Source of the DNA: Arthrobacter sp. Soil736
Lineage (GTDB): Bacteria > Actinomycetota > Actinomycetes > Actinomycetales > Micrococcaceae
Direction of reading: 5' to 3'
DNA: 64,000 nucleotides
NCBI RefSeq assembly: GCF_001428005.1
Contig: NZ_LMSB01000013.1
Coordinates: forward strand, 42,286 to 106,285
Notes under the pieces: model-generated
Seen by the model: the letters and a program-made list of their open reading frames with translations, nothing else
What the model was told of the DNA's origin: nothing
Database searches by the model: none
Shown: piece after piece, positions 31,269 to 39,341 of the stretch
Layout: each line of letters starts with the position of its first letter
Position numbering within the stretch: the first letter of the stretch is position 1
Made by a program: the position numbers and the translations under genes

Positions 31269-31964
31269 ATGACGGATCTGATCGACACCACGGAGATGTA
31301 TCTTCGGACCATTTTGGAGCTTGAAGAAGAGAACATCGTGGCGCTCCGGGCACGAATCGCCGAACGGCTTCGCCACTCCGGGCCCACAGTGTCCCAGACC
31401 ATCGGCAGGATGGAACGCGACGGGCTGGTGGTTGTCTCCGGCGACCGTCACCTCGAACTGACCGAAGCCGGCCGGAAGCGCGCCACCGAAGTCATGCGTA
31501 AGCACCGCCTGGCCGAGCGGCTCCTCGCCGATGTCATCGGCCTGGACTGGGCGTACGTTCACGACGAAGCCTGCCGCTGGGAGCACGTCATGAGCGAGCG
31601 TGTGGAGCGCAGGATTTTCGAACTGCTCAACCACCCGACGGAGTCGCCCTATGGCAACCCGATTCCCGGGCTGGCGGCGCTCGGCGGACAGCCGTCGCAC
31701 TCCTTCTCGGACGGGGTTCTGAACCTCCTCGACGCCATGGCGGGCTACGGGCCGGACTCCCGCGTGACCGTCAGCAGGCTGGCGGAGCCAATCCAGGTGG
31801 AGCCTGAGCTGCTGGTCCAGTTGGACGAAGGCGGGATACGTCCGGGCGCCGCGGTGTCGCTCGAGCGCGTGGGGGAGTACATCTCCGTGCGCGTGCCCGG
31901 GTTCGAAGGCGCGCTGGAGCTGCCACCCGAAGTGGCCGCCCACGTCTTCGTTCGCGTAGGCTAA
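31269..31964 (+). CDS. ideR: Iron-dependent repressor IdeR/DtxR
   Basis: 231 residues. The winged-helix domain (1-73) has RHSGPTVSQTIGRMERDGLV. Every metal ligand keeps DtxR numbering: M10, H79, E83, H98, C102, E105, H106 (KHRLAERLL and VHDEACRWEHVMS). An SH3-like third domain follows (about 150-226). With Fe(II) bound the dimeric repressor shuts off iron uptake genes; a matching iron box is present at the siderophore reductase in this window. ATG 31269 has GAGGAG nine bases upstream. Separate transcription unit divergent from serC. Confidence 0.96.
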   Translation: MTDLIDTTEMYLRTILELEEENIVALRARIAERLRHSGPTVSQTIGRMERDGLVVVSGDRHLELTEAGRKRATEVMRKHRLAERLLADVIGLDWAYVHDEACRWEHVMSERVERRIFELLNHPTESPYGNPIPGLAALGGQPSHSFSDGVLNLLDAMAGYGPDSRVTVSRLAEPIQVEPELLVQLDEGGIRPGAAVSLERVGEYISVRVPGFEGALELPPEVAAHVFVRVG

Positions 31965-32064
31965 ACCCGCATCATCGCCGGGTTGTCTGACATCAGATGG
32001 CAGGATGCCCTACGACTTTTGCACAGGCAAGATAACGGAATTATTACCGTGCAGTTTAATCACC

Positions 32065-32070
32065 TATAGT
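32065..32070 (+). promoter_or_regulatory. Putative -10 box for the first c-di-AMP riboswitch transcript
   Basis: TATAGT at 32065-32070 lies about 37 bases before the aptamer. No convincing -35 hexamer was found at 17 bases; the region upstream (31965-32064) is A/T-richer than its surroundings and holds no gene. Confidence 0.4.
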
Positions 32071-32106
32071 TAAACGGCAGCGCCGATACTAAAGCGTTAC
32101 CTGATC

Positions 32107-32334
32107 TGGAGCCGAACTCTGCCAGCAGATCAGTAGCACGAATCACCTACTGGCAGAGGCGGGGGAACCACAATCGGCTGTTGAAAAACAGCCTTGGGGT
32201 GAAGTCCGCAGCAGCAAGCCACTTTCCGCAGAAGGAATCTCCCGGGATACCCCTGCGCCGAAAAGCTTGTCACGGCGGACCGGGTCGATGATCTCTCTGA
32301 CCCGAATCCGACAGCTAACTTCGCAGGCTATCCA
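32107..32334 (+). promoter_or_regulatory. c-di-AMP (ydaO/yuaA) riboswitch 1, upstream of the M23 endopeptidase
   Basis: The conserved ydaO blocks are present in order: GCCGAACTCTGCC near 32111, GGCAGAGGCGGGGGAACCA at 32151-32169, CTTGGGGTGAAG near 32193, CCCGAATCCGACAGCTAAC at 32301-32319 and CGCAGGCT. P1 can form between TGGAGCC (32107-32113) and GGCTATCCA (32326-32334). The ribosome-binding site AGAGAGG (32334-32340) touches the end of P1, so ligand-stabilised P1 could hide it. In actinobacteria this class controls cell-wall hydrolase and Rpf genes. Confidence 0.92.
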
Positions 32335-32349
32335 GAGAGGAAACAGTAC

Positions 32350-33174
32350 TTGACCATGCAGCATGCCCGGGGCCGCCGCCGCGCGACCGGTCCCGCTTCG
32401 GAGCCGCGCGTCCCCGAAGCCTTCTCCTCGGACCGCCCCCGGGATGCGCAGCGCGAAGCCCGTCGGCGCCGCGGCCCGTTCCGCCAGGTCACGGACTTTG
32501 CCGCGGCCAGCGGAGTGGGCCAGAAAGCCGGAGTCGCCCTCGCTGCCACGGGCCTTCTGCTGACCGTTACCGTTCCTGCCACCAGCCCCGTCATGGCCAC
32601 TGGCGAACAGGGCTCCACGTCCGCTGCCTTTGCCTCGCCCGCCCAGCCGGAAGTCTCCGCTGAAGCCGCCGCCAAGGTGGATTTCAGCCGCACGTCCGTG
32701 TCTACCCAGGGTGATCCCGACGGCAAGCTCAAGCAGCTCCTGAGCGCTCAGTCCGCCGGCAGCATTTCCCGGGAGGCGTCGGCCGGCAGCCTCGGATCGC
32801 CCCTCGAAACCCTGGTCAAGTCCTCACCCTTTGGCTACCGTGTGAGTCCCATCACGGGCGGTGTGGGCGAGTTCCACCGCGGCCAGGACTTTGCGGCCCA
32901 GTGCGGCACGTCTGTGTTCGCGGCCGCCAGCGGCACGGTGACCTTCGCGGGCTGGCACCCGTACGGTGGCGGCAACCGCGTTGTCATCGACCACGGTAAC
33001 GGCCTGGAGACCACCTATAACCACCTGTCGTCCTTCAGCGTCCAGGTCGGCCAGAAGGTCACCAGGGGCGACGTCGTGGCCCTCAGCGGCACCACCGGCG
33101 CCTCCACCGGCTGCCACCTCCACTTCGAGGTGATGGTCAACGGAGAAGTCGTTGATCCCACCGGCTGGCTCTAA
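32350..33174 (+). CDS. M23 family metallopeptidase (peptidoglycan endopeptidase), secreted
   Basis: 274 residues. A long Arg-rich N-terminus (1-50) leads into a hydrophobic segment (about 58-82) that should act as signal peptide or anchor. The C-terminal LytM/M23 domain (about 155-274) has zinc ligands H176 and D180 (EFHRGQDF), H225 (TTYNHLSSF), catalytic H256 and ligand H258 (GCHLHFEV). Such enzymes cut peptide crosslinks of the wall. TTG 32350 fits the AGAGAGG site nine bases before it; ATG 32356 is the alternative. Controlled by the riboswitch directly upstream. Confidence 0.93.
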   Translation: MTMQHARGRRRATGPASEPRVPEAFSSDRPRDAQREARRRRGPFRQVTDFAAASGVGQKAGVALAATGLLLTVTVPATSPVMATGEQGSTSAAFASPAQPEVSAEAAAKVDFSRTSVSTQGDPDGKLKQLLSAQSAGSISREASAGSLGSPLETLVKSSPFGYRVSPITGGVGEFHRGQDFAAQCGTSVFAAASGTVTFAGWHPYGGGNRVVIDHGNGLETTYNHLSSFSVQVGQKVTRGDVVALSGTTGASTGCHLHFEVMVNGEVVDPTGWL

Positions 33175-33261
33175 GCCAAGCCGATGGAGTGCTCTCTCAT
33201 TCGTGTGACACGCCGTGACCTGAATGTGACATTCGCTCCGAACTGCTGTACCGTCTAAACC

Positions 33262-33286
33262 GCGTCAACTTTTCCGAAGTTGACGC
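33262..33286 (+). terminator. Hairpin between the M23 gene and riboswitch 2
   Basis: A perfect 10-bp stem, GCGTCAACTT with AAGTTGACGC, and a TTCCG loop, followed by TCTT. It may terminate the M23 transcript; alternatively it is the 5' end of the next transcript, since a TACCGT -10-like box lies just upstream at 33249-33254. Confidence 0.5.
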
Positions 33287-33298
33287 TCTTGAGTGGAT

Positions 33299-33468
33299 TG
33301 CCTAACTCTGCCACCGCTCAAGGTCCGTTCGCATTACATCGTCTGGCAGGGGCGGGGGAACCAATTTTGGTCTTCGCAAGAAGACCTTGGGGTTAAGTCG
33401 CAAAGCTTCCCAGGAAGCCGAGCGGCCGGGTGACTCCCATCCGAATCCGACAGCTCACCTCGTAGGCA
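33299..33468 (+). promoter_or_regulatory. c-di-AMP (ydaO/yuaA) riboswitch 2, upstream of the NlpC/P60 gene
   Basis: Same conserved order as riboswitch 1: CTAACTCTGCC, GGCAGGGGCGGGGGAACCA near 33344-33362, CTTGGGGTTAAG near 33386, CCGAATCCGACAGCTCAC at 33441-33458 and CGTAGGCA. P1 forms between TGCCTA (33299-33304) and TAGGCA (33463-33468). GGGAGAGG for the next gene follows within three bases. The aptamer is about 58 bases shorter than riboswitch 1, the difference being in the variable stems. Confidence 0.92.
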
Positions 33469-33486
33469 TTGGGAGAGGCTACCTTC

Positions 33487-34203
33487 GTGTCTTCACGCCA
33501 CAATCTTGCGCGCCACCGTGCGCAAACGGTTCGTATGAACCCGTTGGACTCCGTGTCCAAGGCAGTAAGCGTTAATGCTGGCACAGTAGGTCGCCAGGCA
33601 GCTGTAATCGCAGCTGCTTCAGGGCTCATCCTGAGCATTGGCATGCCGGCTTACGCCGCCGACGCCAACATCGGTGTCTCCGCCTCCGCGGAGTCCGGTT
33701 CCCAGGCCACGCAGCTTGCCGTGACCGCCGCGCCCACCGCCACTGTCTCCTTCGAGCGTCCTGCCGTCACCACCGAGGCAGCCCCCGTCACCGAAACCCT
33801 CGCCGCGCAGTCCAGCGACGAGAGCGGGGCTGAAGGGTCCATCACCGCGAAGGCCGACAAGCTGAAGTCCGCTGCGGCTTCGGGACTGGCAGCCATCGCC
33901 TACACCGGAATCGGCAGCCCGTACGTCTGGGGCGGCACCACTCCCAGCGGCTGGGACTGCTCCGGCTTCACCCAGTGGGTCTATGCACAGGCCGGCATCA
34001 GCATTCCCCGCGTCAATGCGTGGAACGCCATGACGCCCACCTCAACGCCCGCTCCCGGCGACCTGGTCATGCAGAACGGCGGCGCCCACGTGGGCATCTA
34101 CGTCGGCAACGGCATGATGATCAGCGCGCTGAACCCCTCGGAGGGCACCATCCTGCACGCTGTGTCCGCCACGGGCACTTCCTCGTTTTACACACTTCGC
34201 TAA
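33487..34203 (+). CDS. NlpC/P60 family endopeptidase, secreted
   Basis: 238 residues from GTG 33487 (GAGAGG eight bases before). The N-terminus is a long signal region with the block NAGTVGRQAAVIAAASGL (about 30-47), shared almost exactly with the next gene. An Ala/Thr/Pro-rich linker leads to the C-terminal NlpC/P60 domain (about 130-238) with catalytic C158 (GWDCSGFTQWVY) and H201 (GAHVGIYVG). It should cleave within wall stem peptides. Regulated by riboswitch 2. Confidence 0.93.
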   Translation: MSSRHNLARHRAQTVRMNPLDSVSKAVSVNAGTVGRQAAVIAAASGLILSIGMPAYAADANIGVSASAESGSQATQLAVTAAPTATVSFERPAVTTEAAPVTETLAAQSSDESGAEGSITAKADKLKSAAASGLAAIAYTGIGSPYVWGGTTPSGWDCSGFTQWVYAQAGISIPRVNAWNAMTPTSTPAPGDLVMQNGGAHVGIYVGNGMMISALNPSEGTILHAVSATGTSSFYTLR

Positions 34204-34302
34204 GAACCCCATTCGAGACGATCCGGCATACCCCCAAGATGCCGGCGCGTCGCTAAACCACGGCCTGCTACCGCGGACCGTGGACCACGAAAGAGAGAAA
34301 TC

Positions 34303-35052
34303 ATGACTACACGTGCGACCATTGCACGCCACCGCGCCGAGGTCACCAAGACCAACTCGCTGGCCGTCATTGCCAAGGCTGTCGGCGACAACGCCGGTGG
34401 AGTAGGCCGCCAGGCCGCAGTTATCGCTGCTGCTTCCGGACTCGTTCTGACCAGCGGCATCGCCGCCAACGCCGCGGAAACCAACGTTCAGCGGGAGTCC
34501 GCTCCTGCTTCGGCTCTTGAAGTTCAGTCCGCTGCGCCGGCAACCATTTCCGCCGCTTCGAGCATCGCCATCTCCTACGAGAAGCCTGCTGTTTCCACCA
34601 CGCCGGCTCCCGAGGCTCCCAAGCCTGTCGTCCAGGTCCAGGAAGCGGACCCCGCAGCTCCGGCGGTGGACGCCGCCGTCTCGGCCTCCGTTCCGGCAGC
34701 GCCGAAGACCTCTTCCGGCAGCGGCATGGGCGCCTCGATCGCCGCTGCTGCCTACGCACAGCTGGGTGTCTCGCAGGACTGCACCGCGCTGGCCACCAAC
34801 TCCCTCGCAGCCGTGGGCATCAACTACCACGGCTGGCCGGCAGGCTACCTGTCCCTCGGCCGGACGGTCAGCGCCGCTGAGGCCCAGCCGGGCGACCTCG
34901 CCTACTACGAAAACGGCGGCATGGGCATGGCCCACATCGCGGTGTACGTCGGCAACGGCCAGGCTGTGCACGGCGGCTGGAACGGCGGAACCACCGCACT
35001 GTTCAGCGTCAACGTCGGCTCCGGCCCGGTCTTCATCCGCGTCGGCGGCTAA
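34303..35052 (+). CDS. NlpC/P60-like cysteine peptidase, paralogue of the preceding gene
   Basis: 249 residues. The signal region NAGGVGRQAAVIAAASGL matches the previous protein, then an Ala/Pro/Val-rich linker (60-140). The C-terminal domain is a diverged NlpC/P60 or CHAP-like fold with C160 (SQDCTALATNSLAAVG) and H211 (GMAHIAVYVGNGQAVHGG) as likely catalytic pair; the usual DCSG is replaced by DCTA. ATG 34303 follows AGAGAG. It has no riboswitch of its own but may be cotranscribed from riboswitch 2 (99 bases gap), and a terminator follows. The pair probably arose by duplication, keeping the export region and diverging in the enzyme. Confidence 0.85.
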   Translation: MTTRATIARHRAEVTKTNSLAVIAKAVGDNAGGVGRQAAVIAAASGLVLTSGIAANAAETNVQRESAPASALEVQSAAPATISAASSIAISYEKPAVSTTPAPEAPKPVVQVQEADPAAPAVDAAVSASVPAAPKTSSGSGMGASIAAAAYAQLGVSQDCTALATNSLAAVGINYHGWPAGYLSLGRTVSAAEAQPGDLAYYENGGMGMAHIAVYVGNGQAVHGGWNGGTTALFSVNVGSGPVFIRVGG

Positions 35053-35075
35053 GACTAAAGCCCAAGGCTTACAAG

Positions 35076-35105
35076 GGACCCCTGCCACTGCGGCGGGGGT
35101 CCTTT
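35076..35105 (+). terminator. Intrinsic terminator after the NlpC/P60 pair
   Basis: Stem GGACCCCTGCC (35076-35086) with GGCGGGGGTCC (35092-35102), one G-T pair, five-base loop, followed by TTT. Confidence 0.85.
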
Positions 35106-35275
35106 GCGTTCCCCCCTGCGATTTTCCGGTCCGACACAGGACGGCCGTCCGCACCCCCGATTCGCTCATCTGCCCCGTCAGTGTTTACTCTTGTGGTGTC
35201 GATCCATAGCCCGGACAAGCAGAGGGCAGCCGGCCCTCGCGCCTCTGCCGGGTGCGGCCGTGAAGAGGTATGTGC

Positions 35276-35776
35276 ATGCGCACTCTCGTTCTGAATGCTG
35301 GATATGAACCGCTGGCGGTAGTCACCTTCCGCCGGGCGCTGGTCCTTGTGCTCACCGGAAAAGCAAGCGTGGTGGCCGAAGGCGACGATCCTGTCGTCGG
35401 GCCGCAGGACATCATGGGCCGTCCGTCCGTGATTCTCCTCAACCGCTACATCCGGCCGCGGTACAACATGATCACCGCCGTGAGCCGCCGCGGCGTCCTC
35501 CGCCGGGACGGTCACCGGTGCGCGTACTGCGGCAAGGCAGCCCACACCATAGATCATGTCCAGCCGAAGTCCCGGGGCGGTGCCGACTCCTGGGAAAACC
35601 TCGTCGCGGCCTGCCTCCGCTGCAATAACGTTAAGGGTGACCACACCCCCGGTGAAATGGGCTGGAAGCTCCGGTTCGTGCCGGCCCCTCCCGTGGGCAC
35701 CATCTGGCAGATCAAGGAACTGGAGAAGCCCACGCCGGCGTGGGATCCCTTCCTGCTGCCGGAGACCGCCGCCTGA
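35276..35776 (+). CDS. HNH endonuclease family protein
   Basis: 166 residues of the compact HNH family widespread in actinobacteria and cyanobacteria. After a conserved start MRTLVLNAGYEPLAVV comes the HNH domain with a zinc knuckle CAYCG, the catalytic core HTIDHVQPKSRGGADSWENL and the second CLRCNNVKGD, which together form a beta-beta-alpha metal site. The chain ends in the family motif WDPFLLPE. ATG 35276 has GAAGAGG seven bases before it. There is no restriction or phage context; function in the host is unknown. A 170-base leader separates it from the previous terminator. Confidence 0.9.
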   Translation: MRTLVLNAGYEPLAVVTFRRALVLVLTGKASVVAEGDDPVVGPQDIMGRPSVILLNRYIRPRYNMITAVSRRGVLRRDGHRCAYCGKAAHTIDHVQPKSRGGADSWENLVAACLRCNNVKGDHTPGEMGWKLRFVPAPPVGTIWQIKELEKPTPAWDPFLLPETAA

Positions 35777-35800
35777 CCTGCGCCGCACTACGCTTGGTAC

Positions 35801-36409
35801 GTGGACTTTGATGCAATAGTTCTGGCCGGCGGCCGTTCCGCGCGCCTGGGCGGCACGCCCAAGTCCGGGTTGATGTACGACGGCGCCACCCTCCTCGAGC
35901 GATCGATCGCCGCTGCCGGGGGCGCGAGGCGCATCGTGGTGGTGGGCCCGGAACCGGCCGGCCTCCCGGCCGGCGTGCTGAGCTGCCGTGAGGATCCGCC
36001 CTTCGCCGGACCGGCGGCGGCCATCGCCGCAGGACTGGCGGCCCTCTGGCAGGCCCGGACGGCAGGCGAGGACGATGCTGCGATGGTGCTGGTCCTGGCC
36101 TGTGACATGCCGCGGGCGGCCGACGCCGTCCGCGCACTCCGGGATTCGGCCGCTGCCGCCGGGGCCGGCAGCGTCATGGCCTCCTCCCCGGACGGACGGC
36201 TGCAGCCGCTGGCCGGTTTTTACCGCACAGCCGCGCTACAACGCGCCGTCGACGACGCCGAGGCCGGCGGTACGCTGACGCATGGGTCAGTTTTCGCTCT
36301 CCTTGCTAGGCTTGACGTGCAGGCTGTCACTGTCCCTGCCGGCTCCACGGATGACGTGGATACCTGGGACGATGCCGCCGCACTAGGAGTGGCCGCGCGG
36401 GAGCAATGA
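35801..36409 (+). CDS. mobA: Molybdenum cofactor guanylyltransferase (MobA-like)
   Basis: 202 residues of the NTP-transferase fold. The nucleotide-binding signature is at the N-terminus, LAGGRSARLGGTPKSGL, and a metal-binding Asp follows in VLACDMPRA; the C-terminal DVDTWDD segment is typical of MobA. The enzyme attaches GMP to molybdopterin. GTG 35801 is preceded by TACGCT-N6, so it looks leaderless. It begins a same-strand group with DUF6457, moeA and fdhD, supporting a molybdenum-cofactor role. Confidence 0.88.
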   Translation: MDFDAIVLAGGRSARLGGTPKSGLMYDGATLLERSIAAAGGARRIVVVGPEPAGLPAGVLSCREDPPFAGPAAAIAAGLAALWQARTAGEDDAAMVLVLACDMPRAADAVRALRDSAAAAGAGSVMASSPDGRLQPLAGFYRTAALQRAVDDAEAGGTLTHGSVFALLARLDVQAVTVPAGSTDDVDTWDDAAALGVAAREQ

Positions 36410-36458
36410 TCCGCATCCGCAGCGCCGCAGCAGCAGCAGTCGAGTTTTGGAGGCAGGC

Positions 36459-36809
36459 ATGAAAAGCCAGGACGAAACCCTTGAGGAGTGGTGCCGGCTG
36501 CTGCTTCGGGCGTTCGAGCTCGAGGACGTGGACGTGGACATCAACGAGGTACTGTCCCTCGCCGGGGTTGCTGCGCACTCGGTTGTCCGGCCAGCGGCTC
36601 CGCTGACCACTTTCATTGCCGGCTTTGCCGCCGGTCTAGCCTCCGGTGCGGGCCAGGCCACCGATTCCACATCGATGAAGGCCGCCATGGACGTGGCCCG
36701 CTCCCTGTCGCAGGCGTACGCGGCCGACGAGCCGCAGGGCACTGCCGTTCCGCCCGCTGCGGACGGACCAGCCGGCGTTCCGGCTCCCAGCGGGACACCG
36801 GGGGAATGA
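36459..36809 (+). CDS. DUF6457 domain protein
   Basis: 116 residues, acidic, no membrane helix. The segment DETLEEWCRLLLRAFELEDV and VDINEVLSLAGVAAHSVV are typical of DUF6457, a small family that is regularly found between Mo-cofactor genes in actinobacteria. ATG 36459 follows a perfect GGAGG at five bases. Its TGA overlaps the ATG of moeA (ATGA), so it is translationally coupled to it. Function unknown; an accessory role in molybdopterin handling is inferred only from this neighbourhood. Confidence 0.82.
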   Translation: MKSQDETLEEWCRLLLRAFELEDVDVDINEVLSLAGVAAHSVVRPAAPLTTFIAGFAAGLASGAGQATDSTSMKAAMDVARSLSQAYAADEPQGTAVPPAADGPAGVPAPSGTPGE

Positions 36810-38215
36810 CCGCCCCATCCGAACCCCCTCCGGCCGACGCCGCCCCGCAGGCTGACGCGCCCGCCAGGCATCTGGCACATACCTGGGAAGAAGCCCGGCA
36901 GGCCGCCTTCGACTGTGCGGCCCCCATCCCTCCCGGCCCCGTTCCGTTGCGCGCGGCGTTGGGACGGACCCTGGCGGCCGATATCACCGCGCTGCAGGAC
37001 ATGCCCCACTACGCGTCCTCCGCGATGGACGGATGGGCCGTCAACGGCACGGGGCCCTGGATCCTGGCCGACCCCGGGCAAGGGCTGGCGCCGCACCAGG
37101 CGAGCGTTATCGTGACCGGTGGGCTTCTTCCACCGGGCGCAAAGGCCGTGCTCCGCAGCGAAAGCGGCGTCATGTCCACGGACGACGACGGCCTGCCGGT
37201 GCTGGCCCTGGGCGGCACGGCCCGGCCCGGCGAACCCCGCAACGGACAGCACATCCGCAAAGCCGGCGAGGAGGCCGCCGCCGGCGATGTGCTGGTGAAG
37301 GCCGGCACCACGCTGAATCCCGCCCAGCTGGCCCTGGCTGCCCTCGCCGGTTACGACGACGTGGTGGTGCTCGGCAAGCCGGTGGTGAAGCTCGTGCTGA
37401 CGGGCGCCGAGGTGGTGGACCACGGCCTGCCGGTCCCGGGACAGGTGCGGGACACCTTCGGCCCGCAGCTGGCCTCGGTGGTGGAAATGCTGGGCGGACT
37501 CTGCACCGAGCAGGTCCGGATCGGGGACAGCTACGGCGAATGGCTTGAAGCGCTCGAGGACGCCAGCAGTTACGCAGGTGACGCAGTCGCCGGTGACGCC
37601 GCGGCATCCGGCCCTCCGCCCGACGTCGTAATCACCACCGGAGGCACCGGACGATCCGGAACCGACCATTTCAGGCGTGCTGTGGCGGAACTCGGCGGAA
37701 GGCTGGTGATCGACGGCGTGGCCATGCGGCCGGGACACCCGGCCGTCCTTGCGGAGCTGCCGGACGGCCGTTTTGTGCTGGGCCTGCCCGGCAACCCGCT
37801 GGCGGCCATGATGGCGCTGTCCACGGTGGGCGCGCCGCTACTTTCCGCACTGGGCCACGGGGCCAACCCGCCCGTGCAGGACGTCCCCTGCGGAACCACG
37901 ATCGACCCCGACCCCGGCAGGACACGCCTCATGCCGTTCCGGCTCCTCTACGGCATGGCCTCGCCCGCCCAGCACACGGGCCCGGGCATGATGCGGGGCC
38001 TGGCCTCCGCCGACGGCGTCATGGTGGTCCCGCCGCACGGCGTGCAGCTGGGCGGAATGGTCCCGGCCTTCGCCCTGCCGTGGGGGCCGGCCATCCCCGA
38101 ACCCAAGACCGCCGAATCCAAGCCCAAGGCGCCGGCGCGGAAAGCGGGAAGCAGATCCTCCGGCAATCCGGCAGCGCAGGACGGGCCCGTGGACTGGAGC
38201 GCGCTGCTGGACTGA
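36806..38215 (+). CDS. moeA: Molybdopterin molybdotransferase
   Basis: 469 residues. MoeA inserts molybdate into adenylylated molybdopterin. The N-terminal region has LPHYASSAMDGWAV-like sequence (MPHYASSAMDGWAVNG), the central domain carries TTGGTGRSGTDHF in the place of the usual TGG-S-GD loop, followed by MRPGHPAVLAELPDGR and the conserved GLPGNPLAAM. The C-terminal domain ends with a Lys/Ala-rich extension of about 35 residues (ESKPKAPARKAGSRSSG). Start ATG 36806 overlaps the previous stop. Confidence 0.93.
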   Translation: MTAPSEPPPADAAPQADAPARHLAHTWEEARQAAFDCAAPIPPGPVPLRAALGRTLAADITALQDMPHYASSAMDGWAVNGTGPWILADPGQGLAPHQASVIVTGGLLPPGAKAVLRSESGVMSTDDDGLPVLALGGTARPGEPRNGQHIRKAGEEAAAGDVLVKAGTTLNPAQLALAALAGYDDVVVLGKPVVKLVLTGAEVVDHGLPVPGQVRDTFGPQLASVVEMLGGLCTEQVRIGDSYGEWLEALEDASSYAGDAVAGDAAASGPPPDVVITTGGTGRSGTDHFRRAVAELGGRLVIDGVAMRPGHPAVLAELPDGRFVLGLPGNPLAAMMALSTVGAPLLSALGHGANPPVQDVPCGTTIDPDPGRTRLMPFRLLYGMASPAQHTGPGMMRGLASADGVMVVPPHGVQLGGMVPAFALPWGPAIPEPKTAESKPKAPARKAGSRSSGNPAAQDGPVDWSALLD

Positions 38216-38291
38216 GTGGGTGGACGTTGGTGTCCAGCCGCCTCGCTTGCAATGATGGAGGCATGAACAGCCAATCAGCGGGGGTAGTCCG

Positions 38292-39164
38292 ATGGGGCGC
38301 GTGACGCAACGACGCAAGGTGCACCGCTACGTCCTCGACGGTTCGCCCGCGGCACTTGAATTTCCCGTCCGGCACCGGGAAGACGTGCTGGCCGTGGAGG
38401 AGCCCCTGGAGATCCGGCTGGGCGGTCTTTCCTACTCCGTGACCATGCGCACCCCCGGGGACGACTTCGACCTGGTGGCGGGGTTCCTGGTGTCCGAGGG
38501 AGTCATCTGGGACCCGGACCAGCTGATCTCGCTGAGGTTCTGTGCGGGGGAGGACGAAAACGGCGTCCAGACGTTCAACGTGGTGGAAGCACAGCTCAGG
38601 CCGGATGTCGCCTTGCCGGACACGGGGCGGCATGTGTACACGTCCAGTTCCTGCGGCATCTGCGGCACGGACTCGATCGACGCCGTCAGGAAGTCCTCGC
38701 ATTTCAACCCGGCGGAGGACACACTGACGGTGCCCCTCGGAACGCTCGCCTCCCTGCCGGACCTGCTCAGGGAGGCTCAGACCGTCTTTGACACCACCGG
38801 CGGCGTGCACGCCGCCGGCCTGTTCAGCATTGACGACGACGGCGGTGCCCGGCTTTTGTGCCTGCGGGAGGACGTGGGCCGGCACAACGCCGTGGACAAG
38901 GTGGTGGGCTGGGCCCTGCGTGAGCGGCGCCTGCCGCTCACCGGAACGGTGCTCCAGGTGTCCGGACGGGCGTCCTTTGAACTCGTGCAAAAAGCGGCGC
39001 TGGCAGGGATCCCCGTCCTCGCCGCCGTAAGCGCCCCGTCCAGCCTGGCCGTGGAGCTCGCCGAGTCCACCGGGATCACGCTGGCGGGCTTCAGCCGGCG
39101 GACCAGCCTCAACGTTTACGCAGGCTCCGGGCGCATCGCCATGCCCGCGCCACTGCCCCGGTAG
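38292..39164 (+). CDS. fdhD: Formate dehydrogenase accessory sulfurtransferase
   Basis: 290 residues. FdhD passes sulfur from IscS to the molybdenum centre of formate dehydrogenase. The functional CxxC is C121/C124 in SSSCGICGTDSID; other family blocks are RTPGDDFDLVAGFLVSEG, GVHAAGLFS and REDVGRHNAVDKVVGWA. ATG 38292 is preceded by GGGGG at nine bases. No formate dehydrogenase subunit gene is in the window, so the client enzyme is encoded elsewhere. It follows moeA by 76 bases. Confidence 0.95.
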   Translation: MGRVTQRRKVHRYVLDGSPAALEFPVRHREDVLAVEEPLEIRLGGLSYSVTMRTPGDDFDLVAGFLVSEGVIWDPDQLISLRFCAGEDENGVQTFNVVEAQLRPDVALPDTGRHVYTSSSCGICGTDSIDAVRKSSHFNPAEDTLTVPLGTLASLPDLLREAQTVFDTTGGVHAAGLFSIDDDGGARLLCLREDVGRHNAVDKVVGWALRERRLPLTGTVLQVSGRASFELVQKAALAGIPVLAAVSAPSSLAVELAESTGITLAGFSRRTSLNVYAGSGRIAMPAPLPR

Positions 39165-39209
39165 CGGCTCCGGACCCTTGGCTATTGCACCGGGACGCAG
39201 TAGATTTTA

Positions 39210-39222
39210 TCCATCGAATGGA
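39210..39222. promoter_or_regulatory. Small palindrome upstream of the alpha-mannosidase gene
   Basis: TCCAT-CGA-ATGGA, a perfect 5-bp inverted repeat with 3-base spacer, lies about 120 bases before the start of the mannosidase and just after an A/T-rich TAGATTTTAT stretch that could be a -10 region. It could be an operator; nothing else supports this. Confidence 0.3.
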
Positions 39223-39341
39223 CACGTTGATCCGCTTTTCAAGGCAGTTAGCCTGCCCGGAGACCAGCTGACCGCGACGCCCATGCCCGCAACGTAAGCC
39301 AGCACTGCGCGCTCCAGCTTCAAGCATTAAAGAGGAACACA

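Noticed and set aside
38263..38304. 13-codon reading frame overlapping the fdhD start (possible leader peptide)
   Set aside because: Its GGAGG site is only one base from the ATG, too close to work well, and the sequence has no regulatory-codon run.
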